A stretch of 64,000 nucleotides of DNA from G965247475 sp965247475 (GTDB lineage Bacteria; Chloroflexota; UBA11872): contig OZ252016.1 in assembly GCA_965247475.1 (NCBI GenBank), forward strand, positions 1,550,001 through 1,614,000. The letters are read 5' to 3'. Under the pieces are notes generated by a model. It did not search any database. It had not been told where the DNA came from and worked only from the letters and a program-made list of their open reading frames with translations. A program made the position numbers and the translations under genes. Of this stretch, positions 8,924 through 17,706 are shown piece by piece (the first letter of the stretch is position 1; every line of letters starts with the position of its first letter).

Positions 8924-9844
8924 ATGTCCGCAACGGCAATTCGCGAGCAGGCGCCATCCGGTGCCCGGCGCAGGATGTGGCCGCGTGCCGCCACGCCCTG
9001 GCTCCTGGTGGCGCCTGCACTGCTGTTCTTCGTCCTATTTGTTGGGTATCCGATCGGCCTCGTCGTCATCATTGCATTCTCCGACGTAAGCTCGATCGGA
9101 ACCATACTCGGCTTCGGAACCTTCGACAATTTCGATGTTCTCCTCGGCGAACGCTTCCACAATGCCCTCGTCAACAGCCTTGTCTGGACGGTCGTTGCGG
9201 TCGTGGTGGGTACTATCATTGCCTTCTTCTACGCCCTCATGCTCAATCAGGCATTCCGCGGACGCGGAGTGTTCCGAACCCTGCTGTTCGTGCCCTGGGC
9301 CATCTCCCTGGCCATCAGCTCGATCCTATGGGTCTGGATATACGACGATCAATGGGGCTTCTTCACGTCCTGGCTCAAGACGCTTGGCATTATCGACCAG
9401 GATCTGGCCTGGCTCGGAAACGCCACAACGGCTTTTCCGGCCGTCATCGCGGTGGCCATCTGGGCTTCCCTTCCGTTCGTGTCGATGGTCATCCTCGCCG
9501 GCCTGCAGGGAATACCACCCGAACTGCATGAAGCCGCGGGCATAGACGGCGCTGGAACCGTCCAGCGTATCCGGTACATCACGCTCCCGTTGATCTCCCC
9601 GATCCTGGCGGTTGGGGTAATCCTGAACACCATTGGCATGTTCAATTCGTTCCCCGTCGTGTGGATCATGACCAACGGCGGTCCCGGCTTCAAGACCGAG
9701 ATCATTCCCACCTTCCTCTATCGGCAGGCATTCAGCACGCTCAACCTCGGTGGAGCGGCCGTCGTGTCGCTCATCACGTTGGTGCTCTTGCTCGGATTCA
9801 GTGCGTTCTATGCGCGGCTCGCGTTCCGACAAACTCAATTCTGA
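8924..9844 (+). CDS. ABC transporter permease, MalF/UgpA type
   Basis: A 306-residue inner-membrane protein with about six transmembrane helices. The EAA loop that docks the ATPase is visible as EAAGIDGAGTVQRIRYITLP (about residues 204-223). It pairs with the permease that follows; the two genes share one base (TGATG). No ATP-binding subunit is encoded nearby, so an unlinked MsmK/UgpC-type ATPase is expected to serve this importer, as is common for this class. Confidence 0.93.
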   Translation: MSATAIREQAPSGARRRMWPRAATPWLLVAPALLFFVLFVGYPIGLVVIIAFSDVSSIGTILGFGTFDNFDVLLGERFHNALVNSLVWTVVAVVVGTIIAFFYALMLNQAFRGRGVFRTLLFVPWAISLAISSILWVWIYDDQWGFFTSWLKTLGIIDQDLAWLGNATTAFPAVIAVAIWASLPFVSMVILAGLQGIPPELHEAAGIDGAGTVQRIRYITLPLISPILAVGVILNTIGMFNSFPVVWIMTNGGPGFKTEIIPTFLYRQAFSTLNLGGAAVVSLITLVLLLGFSAFYARLAFRQTQF

Positions 9845-10680
9845 TGAATCTGATCGACCGACTGCTAAGCCGATCTACGCTGTACGTGATTGTGGGCATC
9901 CTTGTCACGCTGGTCCTCATATTTCCAGCTTATGTGATGGTCACGACCGCCCTCAAGCCTGAGGAAGACATCTTTCTATCACCGCCGCCGATCGTTCCGA
10001 ACCGTGTGAGTCCGGCCAATTTCGCGGAGATGTGGACTGGATCGGACATGCCAAGAAACATCCTCAACAGCGTCATCATCAGCGTAGGAGCCGCCATTCT
10101 GGTAACAGCGCTGTCCCTGCCAGCGTCGTACGGGATTTCTCGCTACCGATTTCGGGGTCGTCGGGCACTCCTATTTGGACTCCTCGTGATGCAAGTGTTC
10201 GCGCCTATTACGCTGATCATCGGCATATTTCGCGTCATGGTAACACTCGGTCTTGCGAATACGTATTTGTCACTCATCATCATGAACGCGACGTTTGGGC
10301 TTCCGTTTGGAATCTGGCTGCTGGTCAGCTATCTGCAATCCGTGCCATATGAGGTCGAAGAGGCCGCCATGGTGGACGGCGCGTCGCGCATCCGACTGCT
10401 CTTGCGGGTGACGGCCCCGCTGGCGCTGCCGGGCATAGCCGCCGTGACCGGCTATGGCTTCGTAACGGCGTGGAACGAGTACTTGTTCGCCTTGACCTTT
10501 TCGGGGAGCAACGATCTGAAGCCGGTTAGCGTTGGAATCTTCCAGTTCCGTGGCGAGTTCACTACGCAATGGAACTACCTGATGGCCGCGGCCACGGTCG
10601 CCACGATCCCACCCGTCGTGGTGTTCTTCTTCATCCAGCGCACGATGGTTCAGGGTCTGACGGCCGGCGCGATTCGATGA
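9844..10680 (+). CDS. ABC transporter permease, MalG/UgpE type
   Basis: A 278-residue permease with about six helices and the EAA loop EEAAMVDGASRIRLLLRVTAPL, and a C-terminal pattern RTMVQGLTAGAIR typical of MalG-like proteins (V-x-G-L-T-x-G-A). The ATG at 9844 overlaps the TGA of the first permease, indicating translational coupling. Its own stop overlaps the ATG of the dehydrogenase alpha subunit by four bases (ATGA), which ties import directly to the next catabolic step. Confidence 0.93.
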   Translation: MNLIDRLLSRSTLYVIVGILVTLVLIFPAYVMVTTALKPEEDIFLSPPPIVPNRVSPANFAEMWTGSDMPRNILNSVIISVGAAILVTALSLPASYGISRYRFRGRRALLFGLLVMQVFAPITLIIGIFRVMVTLGLANTYLSLIIMNATFGLPFGIWLLVSYLQSVPYEVEEAAMVDGASRIRLLLRVTAPLALPGIAAVTGYGFVTAWNEYLFALTFSGSNDLKPVSVGIFQFRGEFTTQWNYLMAAATVATIPPVVVFFFIQRTMVQGLTAGAIR

Positions 10681-11645
10681 GCGACGTTGCGCGCGATCCC
10701 GAGGGGCTTCTCGCCCTGTACCGGGACATGGCGCGCATTCGAGCGTTCGAGACGGTCGTCGAGCGTGATTTCCTCGCCGGAAAGATGCCCGGGTTCGCGC
10801 ACGTGTCCAGCGGCCAGGAGGCGGTGCCGGTTGGCGTGTGCGCGGCGCTGAACGACGCCGACTATGTGACCAGCACCCATCGGGGGCATGGCCATTGCCT
10901 GGCCAAGGGCTGCGACCCCAACCGCATGATGGCCGAGCTGTACGGTCGCGCAACCGGACTGTCGAGCGGCAAGGGCGGCTCCATGCACATGGCCGACCTC
11001 TCGAAGGGTTTCCTGGGGACCGATGGCATTGTGGGCGCCGGGCTTCCGCTGGCGTGCGGCGCCGCACTGGCGGCCAAGCTGCGGGGCGATGGACGCGTCG
11101 CGGCCTGCTTTATCGGCGATGGCGCCACCGACATCGGCACGTTTGCCGAGAGCCTCAACCTGGCGTCGCTGTGGAGCCTGCCGGTCGTGTTCGTGGTCGA
11201 GAACAACCTCTACGCCGAGGCGATGCCCCAGGCCGCGCATCAGCGCGTGGAGAACATCGCCGAGCGCGTGCAGGGCTACGGGTTGCCGGGCTTGATCATT
11301 GACGGGATGGACGTGGTGGCCGTCGCCAACGCGGCGCGAGCGGCGATCGATGGCGCCCGCCGCGGCGAAGGCCCCACCCTGCTCGAGTGCAAGACCTATC
11401 GCTACGGAGGGCACTTCGTCGGCGACCCCGCCGGCTATCGAACGGCCGAGGAAGTGGCCGAATACCGCCGTCGCGATCCCATCGACCGATTGAAGTCCGA
11501 GCTCATCGATCGGCGCGGCCACTCGCCCGATGACCTGGACGCCATCACGCAGGCCGCGACACACGAGATGGAACAGGCGGTCGCCTTCGCGACGGCAAGC
11601 CCCTTGCCACGCCGCGACGAGGTGGTCACGGATGTCTACGTCTAG
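10677..11645 (+). CDS. 2-oxoacid/acetoin dehydrogenase E1 alpha subunit
   Basis: A 322-residue thiamine-diphosphate enzyme subunit (AcoA/PdhA family). The TPP motif is complete: GDG at about 147 and NN at 176, with ATDIGTFAESLNLASLWSLP between. HRGHGHCLAKG and GLSSGKGGSMHM are the family's conserved active-site loops. With the beta subunit it would decarboxylate a 2-oxoacid or cleave acetoin. The start overlaps the permease stop by four bases. No E2 or E3 gene is in the window, so an unlinked E2/E3 or a partner-free reaction (as in some TPP-dependent diketone hydrolases) must be considered. Confidence 0.9.
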   Translation: MSDVARDPEGLLALYRDMARIRAFETVVERDFLAGKMPGFAHVSSGQEAVPVGVCAALNDADYVTSTHRGHGHCLAKGCDPNRMMAELYGRATGLSSGKGGSMHMADLSKGFLGTDGIVGAGLPLACGAALAAKLRGDGRVAACFIGDGATDIGTFAESLNLASLWSLPVVFVVENNLYAEAMPQAAHQRVENIAERVQGYGLPGLIIDGMDVVAVANAARAAIDGARRGEGPTLLECKTYRYGGHFVGDPAGYRTAEEVAEYRRRDPIDRLKSELIDRRGHSPDDLDAITQAATHEMEQAVAFATASPLPRRDEVVTDVYV

Positions 11646-12672
11646 CGCGGCCGCGACCGGATCCGCAACGGGGCCGCCTCAACGGACCTATGCGCGCGCC
11701 GCCAACGAGGCGATGCGCCTGGCGATGGCGGCCGACCCGACCGTGATCCTGATGGGCGAGGACGTTGGCGCCTACGGCAACGTATTCGGCGTGACGCAGG
11801 GCTTGATCGATCGCTTCGGTCCGGAGCGTGTGCTGGACACGCCGATCTCGGAGACGACCTTTGTCGGCGCCGCGGTCGGGGCCGCCATGTGCGGCATGCG
11901 TCCGGTGGTTGAGCTGATGTTCATGGACTTCATTGGCTTCGCGCTCAATCCGTTGATCAATCAGGCCGCCAAGGCTCGCTACATGTTCGGCGGCGGCGCC
12001 CGCGTGCCTTTGGTCATGCGCACCGCCATGGGGGGAACGCTGGGGGCCGCCGCGCAGCACTCGCAGACGCTCTATTCGATGTGCGCGAACGTTCCCGGCC
12101 TCGTCACCGTGGCGCCGGCCACGCCGCACGACCTGAAGGGTCTCCTGCTGGCCGCCATCCAGGACGACAACCCGGTGGTCGTGTGCGAGCACAAGGCGCT
12201 CTACAGCCGTCAAGGCCCTGTGCCTGAGGACGCCTACGTTCTCCCGCTGGGCCGGGCCAGCGTCGTTCGCGATGGGTCCGACGTGACCATCGTGGCGGCT
12301 TCGCTGATGCTGCATCGGGCGCTCGAGGCCGCCGGGCTGCTCCACGGCGAGGGCGTGAGCGTCGAGGTCATCGACCCCATGACCATCTACCCCTTGGATG
12401 CGGAGACGATCGTGCGCTCTGTGAAGAAGACGGGGCGGCTTGTCGTGGTGGACGAGGGGACATCGTTCTGCGGCTTTGGGTCGGAAGTCGTGAGCCAGGT
12501 CGCGCGCAATGCGTTCGATGCCCTCGAAGCGCCTCCTACCCTCATCACGCCGCCGCACACGCCCGTGCCGTTCAGCCCGCCGCTGGAAGAGCACTATCTA
12601 CCCGACGCCGCGGATGTCGCGGATGCGGTGCGAGCAAGTCTGGACACAGCTACCGGATCGAAGATCCCGTAG
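11632..12672 (+). CDS. 2-oxoacid/acetoin dehydrogenase E1 beta subunit
   Basis: A 346-residue transketolase-like beta subunit (AcoB/PdhB family). The pyrimidine-binding half carries ILMGEDVGAYGNVFGVT (the conserved Glu of GEDV) and DTPISETTFVGAAVGAAM. The C-terminal half has VEVIDPMTIYPLDAETIVRS and VVVDEGTSFCGFGSEV. The ATG at 11632 overlaps the alpha subunit's stop by 14 bases, so the two are translated together and form the usual alpha2beta2 enzyme. The first 15 residues are low-complexity Ser/Thr/Ala and may be dispensable. Confidence 0.9.
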   Translation: MSTSSAAATGSATGPPQRTYARAANEAMRLAMAADPTVILMGEDVGAYGNVFGVTQGLIDRFGPERVLDTPISETTFVGAAVGAAMCGMRPVVELMFMDFIGFALNPLINQAAKARYMFGGGARVPLVMRTAMGGTLGAAAQHSQTLYSMCANVPGLVTVAPATPHDLKGLLLAAIQDDNPVVVCEHKALYSRQGPVPEDAYVLPLGRASVVRDGSDVTIVAASLMLHRALEAAGLLHGEGVSVEVIDPMTIYPLDAETIVRSVKKTGRLVVVDEGTSFCGFGSEVVSQVARNAFDALEAPPTLITPPHTPVPFSPPLEEHYLPDAADVADAVRASLDTATGSKIP

Positions 12673-12686
12673 AGGAGGAGCGGATC

Positions 12687-12995
12687 ATGCCCAAGGTGTT
12701 TGCCTTCTATAGCCTCAAGCCCGGCGTCTCGAGGGAGCAGTTCGAGGAGTGGTCGCGAGACGTCGATCAGAAGGTCATGACCCAGCAGCCCGGGGTGACA
12801 CGGTTCGAGGTCTACCGGGTCGAAGGCGCCATGGCCGGCGCCGCGTCATTCGACTTCGTCGAAGACATCGACGTGGACGACCTGGACGAGTGGCGATCGA
12901 TGACCGAGCGCGAGGAAGTCCAGCCGCTCATTGCGCCGTTCGAGGAAATGGTCGAGGCCGACCAGATGGTCATGGTCTTCGGCGACAGGGTCTGA
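12687..12995 (+). CDS. Small dimeric alpha/beta-barrel protein (EthD/NIPSNAP-like)
   Basis: A 102-residue protein with the beta-alpha-beta layout of ferredoxin-like dimeric barrels: MPKVFAFYSLKPG, a helix SREQFEEWSRD, PGVTRFEVYRVEG and a helix before MVMVF. Function is unknown; small barrels of this kind act as decarboxylases, isomerases or heme proteins. AGGAGGAG lies 6-13 bases upstream of the ATG, a strong ribosome binding site. It sits 14 bases after the E1 beta gene and 1 base before the cyclase gene, so it belongs to the operon. Confidence 0.7.
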   Translation: MPKVFAFYSLKPGVSREQFEEWSRDVDQKVMTQQPGVTRFEVYRVEGAMAGAASFDFVEDIDVDDLDEWRSMTEREEVQPLIAPFEEMVEADQMVMVFGDRV

Positions 12996-12996
12996 C

Positions 12997-13950
12997 ATGT
13001 CCGGCCCGGACGACGAGCGCGCGTGGGTGAACCGGCTTCGTGACGGTCGCCAGGCCGTCCTCGATGGCCAGGATGAGATCGGCGCGCTGCGGACGACGAC
13101 GGCCGAGGACGTCCTGCGGGCGCTGAGCCTGGTGAAGCGCGGCGTGATCTACGACCTCGACCCGAGTCGTTTTCCGGGCATGCCCATCTGGCCGGGCCAC
13201 CCGCCGTTTCAGAACACGACGTATCGCTCGGCGCGCGGCATCCGGGTCACCAACGACGTCGCCGGCCTCGAGCGGGAAGTGAACGCTGTCAATCAAGGCG
13301 CGACGACCGAGCTCACGATCTCATCGCAGCACACCGGCGCGCACCTGGACGCGCTCGCGCATCAGACCGTCGGCCCGAACGACCAGTGGTACAACGGCTT
13401 CTCCGCGGCCGACTACTTGAGCGACTTCGGGCCGACCAAGGCGGATATCTCGACCACGCCCCCGATCATCACGCGCGGCGTCCTGCTCGACATCCCGCGG
13501 GTACGGGGCGTGGAGCGGATGGCCACCGGCGAGGCTGTGACCGTCGATGACATGCGGCGGGCGCTCGACGCCCAGGGCGTCGAGTTGCAACCCGGCGACA
13601 CGGTGCTGATCCGCACGGGCTTGATGTCCGTGTGGCCGGACATCCCCAAGACGAATGCGACCGACGGCGCCGGGCTAGACCTGGAGGCCGCGCAGTGGTT
13701 GGTCGAGACTCACGGCGCCATCGTGCTGGCGTCCGACACGTCGGTTCTGGAGCAGATTCCCTCCGCGGTCGAAGGCGTGCCCCAGCCGGTGCACATCTAC
13801 CTGCTCATCGAGAATGGCGTCCACATTGGCGAGTACTTCTACCTGGAGAACCTCGCCCGCGACCAAGTCTACGAGTTTGCCTGCATCATCCTGCCGCTCA
13901 AACTCCAGGGCGCCACAGCCTCGATGGTTCGACCCATCGCCGTGATCTAG
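12997..13950 (+). CDS. Cyclase-family hydrolase (kynurenine-formamidase-like)
   Basis: A 317-residue member of the metal-dependent cyclase/amidohydrolase family (PF04199). The signature HxGTHxDxPxH appears as HTGAHLDALAH (residues about 112-122), with Ala for Thr and for Pro. VLIRTGLMSVWPD and ILPLKLQGATASMVRPIAVI match the family's later strands. Members hydrolyse amides or lactones such as N-formylkynurenine or isatin. The ATG follows the previous stop by one base. It is the last gene of the 7406-13950 operon and could process the imported compound; the true substrate is unknown. Confidence 0.83.
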   Translation: MSGPDDERAWVNRLRDGRQAVLDGQDEIGALRTTTAEDVLRALSLVKRGVIYDLDPSRFPGMPIWPGHPPFQNTTYRSARGIRVTNDVAGLEREVNAVNQGATTELTISSQHTGAHLDALAHQTVGPNDQWYNGFSAADYLSDFGPTKADISTTPPIITRGVLLDIPRVRGVERMATGEAVTVDDMRRALDAQGVELQPGDTVLIRTGLMSVWPDIPKTNATDGAGLDLEAAQWLVETHGAIVLASDTSVLEQIPSAVEGVPQPVHIYLLIENGVHIGEYFYLENLARDQVYEFACIILPLKLQGATASMVRPIAVI

Positions 13951-14210
13951 CACCGACCGGGTCGAGTTCGCACCAGGAGGACACGTTCTCCCAGGACGCA
14001 ATACTCCGTTTCGGGCGCGGGCGACGGCCGTCGGACTCGGAGCGGCCATCCCCCGCAGACGCCGGCGAGCCCGTGGGGACTGTGGACGGTACGACCTTCA
14101 AGCTTGCGATTCCGTTGTCGGGACGAGAGCGCTCCTGGGTTCCGCGGAGATGCACCATCGCGGCGGCGGTGTCGTCACGCTCACGGGGCTTCCTTCCGGG
14201 CCGTGCGGAA

Positions 14211-14642
14211 TCAGCCGACTTCGGTGTGGGCGCTCCATGAGACGAAGGGTTGGGTGGTTGCAAAGAGGATGATGTCAATCACCTGACCGGGGGGCACGTC
14301 AACTGGATTTGTCGGACCTAGCTCGGTCCCGTTTGAAAGATGCACTTCGACCCTCACCTTGCGTAGCGTGGCGCCGGTGGTGTTCTCCACCGTGCCACTG
14401 AAGGCTTTGGCAGCCTGGTTGTACGACAGGATCAGCCGAGCGCCAGCCCGAACCTCGTCGAAGGTCTCGCTCAGCGCGAACTGGGTACCCGACTCCTCGC
14501 CGCCTTCGCCGGACTCCGAGCCGCTACCGTGCTCGCCCGACTCCTCGCCACGACCGCGCTCGCCGGACTCGGAGGCGCTGCCAGCGCACCCGGCGAAGGC
14601 GAGCGACGAGACCAGGCCAACCAACACAAGGAGAACTCCCAT
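14211..14642 (-). CDS. Small secreted lipoprotein with acidic linker
   Basis: A 143-residue protein. The N-terminus MGVLLVLVGLVSSLAFAGCAGS is a lipoprotein signal with lipobox FAGC. It is followed by a Ser-Glu-Gly-rich linker (residues about 24-50) and a C-terminal beta-rich domain with AFSGTVENTTGATLRKVRVE, reminiscent of FxLYD/DUF3426-like domains. An open frame extends 46 codons upstream, but the signal peptide places the start at ATG 14642. It is probably anchored on the outer face of the membrane. Function is unknown. The gap 13951-14210 shows nothing recognisable. Confidence 0.65.
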   Translation of the reverse strand: MGVLLVLVGLVSSLAFAGCAGSASESGERGRGEESGEHGSGSESGEGGEESGTQFALSETFDEVRAGARLILSYNQAAKAFSGTVENTTGATLRKVRVEVHLSNGTELGPTNPVDVPPGQVIDIILFATTQPFVSWSAHTEVG

Positions 14643-15125
14643 GCCCCCCACAACCGAACGCGTCCCACGCCTCGAGCGCCTGGGCCGATCGCAGTGCTGG
14701 ATGCCCTGCCCGAGAGGCTCGCGCTCGCCCGACGGGAGCGGTTGGACTACGTGTTCTTGCCAAATATCCGCGGACCTCACGCTGTGGCATTCAGAAGTCG
14801 ACCTCGAGCAAAATGGGGCCAGCTACGGTGTCTTGAACAAGGGGCCGCTTGGCCGCCATGGCGCGTCGCCTTGCCGGGAGGTCCGCCGCACTCGCGACCT
14901 GCCGGCGCGCTACGGGGGTCAGTGTCAGTGACCACGGAAGTCTATATCGACATCTCGAAAGCCCCCGCTGATTGCTAACGGGCGCGCCTGCCAGGCGGCG
15001 GCATCGTGTGGAATGTGGCGCATGAGGTCGAAATACTGAAATCCATCGCCCGCGTCCAGCACAACACACAGTGTCTTTGCGTCGCGGCCAGCCATGCACG
15101 GTGGGGCGAGATTCGGCGGCTGCGG
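14643..15125. other. Intergenic region without recognised features
   Basis: About 480 bases between the lipoprotein and channel-like genes. Short open frames exist on both strands but none shows family similarity, a good ribosome site or consistent codon use. No hairpin with a U-tract was found. Confidence 0.5.
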
Positions 15126-16640
15126 CTAATCCCCGCGTTGTCTCAAGCTCTGCAGCCACTCTTCGAGCAAGCGTCGGGCCGCGTCGCGGCCACCGATGCC
15201 GAATGCGATGGCCGCAGCGACAGCGACGGCACCACCGATGAGGCCGAAAGCGACCAGGACCACCTCGTCGGCAATGCCCATCTGCAGCAGCGCCATGGCA
15301 CCGGCCAGAATCAGAATCGAGCTGCGGGCCACGACTGCGAGCAGCGTAGCGTGGCCTACACCTGTCCCGCTCAAGGCACGCGCGGCAAGGCTAGCCAGGA
15401 ACAAGCCGAGCGCGAAGATCACGAGCCCAAACAGGAGCTGTGCGCCAAAGACCGTGAAGCGCGAGATCAGAGCAGCGAGCTCTGCGAATCCAAGCAGCCG
15501 CGATCCCTCGATCGCGGCAACAAGCATCACGGCCACCACCACGAGCGTCGCGGCGATGCGAGAGGGCGTCCAGGTGACCATCGCCTGATCCGACCCAATC
15601 CCCAGCCACACGAGCACACGGTCGAACCCGACCCCGGTCAGCAGGCGCTCGACGAGCCCTGCGACAAGCCGCCCCACCACAAACGCGATGCCCACAACCA
15701 GCGCGGCCGCAAAGATGTTGGGCACCGCGCCTAGGATCGCGTCGAGCATGTTGCTGGTCGGCGCCGTGACGGCGTCAAGTTGCAGTGCGTTCAGCGCGCC
15801 GATCAGCACTGGGATCAGAATGAGTACATAGAGCAAGAGGCCGAGGAGTTCGGAAAGCGGTTGGGTCCCCACGCCTGCACCGAGGCCGACGCGCTCGCCG
15901 AGCCGATCAACGCCCACACTCGCCAGAAAGCTGGCGGAAACGCGCCGGACGATGCGTGCCACCAACCAGCCGAGGACCAGGATCAAGGCGGCAGCCAGGA
16001 CGTTTGGCAGGAATGTCAGGACGTTGTCGATCATTCCCTGGACCGGGCCGAGCAGGCCTTCGAGGTCCAGGGTGCTGATGACGGCGGGCAGGAAGAGAAG
16101 CAGGGTTAGCCAATAGGCAGCATCGCCGACGGTGGCCGAGATCGGTGTAGCGGACTCATCAGTCGCCTCGCCGCGGTCGAGCAACCGCTCTTCAAAGCGG
16201 CTGGCCTCGAGCGCACGTCTGACCAACACCCGCGCGATGCTCGCCACGATCCAGGCGATCACGAGGAGTATCGCCGCGCCAAGGAGCTGCGGGGTGAACG
16301 CGAATATCTCGTTGAGGAACTGGTTGAGCGGTTCCGTGACGACGCTGATGCCCAGGACTTGGAAGAATCCCACCAGCGTTACGACCATGACGATCCAGAA
16401 CAGGATTCGCGCGACCCCGCCCTCGATGTCGATAGCGCCGCCCGCACCACCGGTCCAGCGATTGAGGCGCTCTCCCAATCGCAGTCGGCGCAAGCCGCGC
16501 CGAACCACGCTGGATAGGATCTTGGCCACAATCCAGCCGCCGAGGAGGACGGCTAGCGCCGCTATGAGGAAGGGCAGGAACCCCCCCATGCTCTCGCCGA
16601 TGAGTTGGAAAATCTGGGCAAAACTGAATTCGTTGGTCAA
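15126..16640 (-). CDS. TM-helix repeat protein (mechanosensitive-channel-related)
   Basis: A 504-residue polytopic membrane protein with about ten to twelve helices and repeated units of the type LLxAxLILVLGWLVARIVRR followed by an amphipathic linker with G-x-D-R. This is the conserved TM-helix repeat (PF05552) seen in CmpX-like proteins and next to MscS domains. No MscS beta-domain is present. Four repeats are visible (near residues 20, 120, 210 and 310). It probably acts in osmotic or envelope homeostasis; direct channel activity is inferred only from the family. The start is ATG 16640. Confidence 0.8.
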   Translation of the reverse strand: MTNEFSFAQIFQLIGESMGGFLPFLIAALAVLLGGWIVAKILSSVVRRGLRRLRLGERLNRWTGGAGGAIDIEGGVARILFWIVMVVTLVGFFQVLGISVVTEPLNQFLNEIFAFTPQLLGAAILLVIAWIVASIARVLVRRALEASRFEERLLDRGEATDESATPISATVGDAAYWLTLLLFLPAVISTLDLEGLLGPVQGMIDNVLTFLPNVLAAALILVLGWLVARIVRRVSASFLASVGVDRLGERVGLGAGVGTQPLSELLGLLLYVLILIPVLIGALNALQLDAVTAPTSNMLDAILGAVPNIFAAALVVGIAFVVGRLVAGLVERLLTGVGFDRVLVWLGIGSDQAMVTWTPSRIAATLVVVAVMLVAAIEGSRLLGFAELAALISRFTVFGAQLLFGLVIFALGLFLASLAARALSGTGVGHATLLAVVARSSILILAGAMALLQMGIADEVVLVAFGLIGGAVAVAAAIAFGIGGRDAARRLLEEWLQSLRQRGD

Positions 16641-16773
16641 CGCTCACTCCATCCGCGGTTGCCGCGACGACCGTCAGCGCGTCGCGACTCAACCCCAATA
16701 CTACTAAATGTGATGGTTCCTAATCGCCATCCCAGACCGTTGCGGCCTCGAGACGGCATCGCGCCTCGGGTAC

Positions 16774-17023
16774 GTGGCGAGAGTCGTCGCCGCGCGCAAC
16801 CTGGAGGAAGGGTTGAAGCGGCGTCTGCGCATCCGGGCGTCTGAGAATGGCAGGTCCATGGAACAGGAGGCCCGAGACATTCTGAGGGCGGCGCTGGACC
16901 ACGAATCGTCGCAGGGGATGGACCTCCGCCAGTGCCACTCGCGCCCGATTCGCGCCCCTAGGCGGTGTCGAGCTCGACCTGCCACCCCGTGAGCCGGTGT
17001 GCCAGCCGCCCAAATTCGACTGA
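16774..17023 (+). pseudogene. FitA-type antitoxin with a one-base frameshift
   Basis: The frame from 16774 gives MARVVAARNLEEGLKRRLRI and SENGRSMEQEARDILRAAL, the ribbon-helix-helix DNA-binding part of FitA/VapB antitoxins. After GMDL it runs out of frame. Deleting one C near 16926 restores RARFAPLGGVELDLPPREP and a TGA at 17021-17023, exactly the toxin-binding tail of FitA proteins, ending 10 bases before the toxin GTG. The insertion lies in a short C run, so it is either a recent inactivation or a sequencing error. If real, the truncated protein keeps DNA binding but loses toxin neutralisation. Confidence 0.75.
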
Positions 17024-17033
17024 GGCGCCGGAC

Positions 17034-17456
17034 GTGATCGTGCTCGACACCAACGTCGTCTCGGAACTGATGCGGCCCAGCCCCGTCGGTCACGTCATTG
17101 CATGGGTGGCCCGGCAAGCCGCCTCACGCCTGTACCTCTCCACCATCAGCGAAGCTGAGTTGCGTTACGGCGTTGACATCCTCCCGCAGGGTCAACGCCG
17201 CGAGCGGCTGCGGGCCGAGATCGAGGGGATGCTGCGGGAGGACTTCGCGGGACGCATCCTGCCCTTCGACAGGGATGCCGCGCAGGCATATGCCACGACT
17301 GCCGCCGCGCGCCGGGCCACGGGCCATTCCATCAACCACGCCGACTGCCAGATCGCGGCGATCGCCCGATCCGTGGGCGCAGCAGTCGCCACACGTAACA
17401 TCGACGACTTTGAAGGCTGTGGCATCGAGGTGATCGATCCCTGGGCCACGGGATAA
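17034..17456 (+). CDS. PIN-domain ribonuclease toxin (FitB/VapC family)
   Basis: A 140-residue PIN domain. The acidic residues of the nuclease site are visible: Asp in VLDTNVVSELM (about residue 5), Glu in TISEAELRYG, Asp in HADCQIAAIA and Asp in TRNIDDFEG. The family length is 130-145. The start is GTG 17034, 10 bases after the antitoxin's restored stop. VapC/FitB toxins cleave tRNA or rRNA when not bound by antitoxin. Because the antitoxin is frameshifted, an active toxin would be hard to tolerate unless the frameshift is an error or another antitoxin compensates. Confidence 0.87.
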   Translation: MIVLDTNVVSELMRPSPVGHVIAWVARQAASRLYLSTISEAELRYGVDILPQGQRRERLRAEIEGMLREDFAGRILPFDRDAAQAYATTAAARRATGHSINHADCQIAAIARSVGAAVATRNIDDFEGCGIEVIDPWATG

Positions 17457-17706
17457 GGTCACGCGCTTTCCAAGCCTCTCGGTGGGATGTCGGACGGAGT
17501 TGCTGATGCGGAACGTTACTATCGGTTCAACTGTAGGTAGCGCCTTCTGGCGTCACTTGGCCAGCCTGGGCTGACGCCAGGGAGCGGTGCACGGTGCATC
17601 TCGTCGAGACCAAGCGATGAGAATGGAAGCGGGGCACCGCGCATGACTGGTGTTGCCCCGATTTTGTAGACGGTTTAGGGCTTACGCTCCGGCAGGCTCC
17701 TACTGG

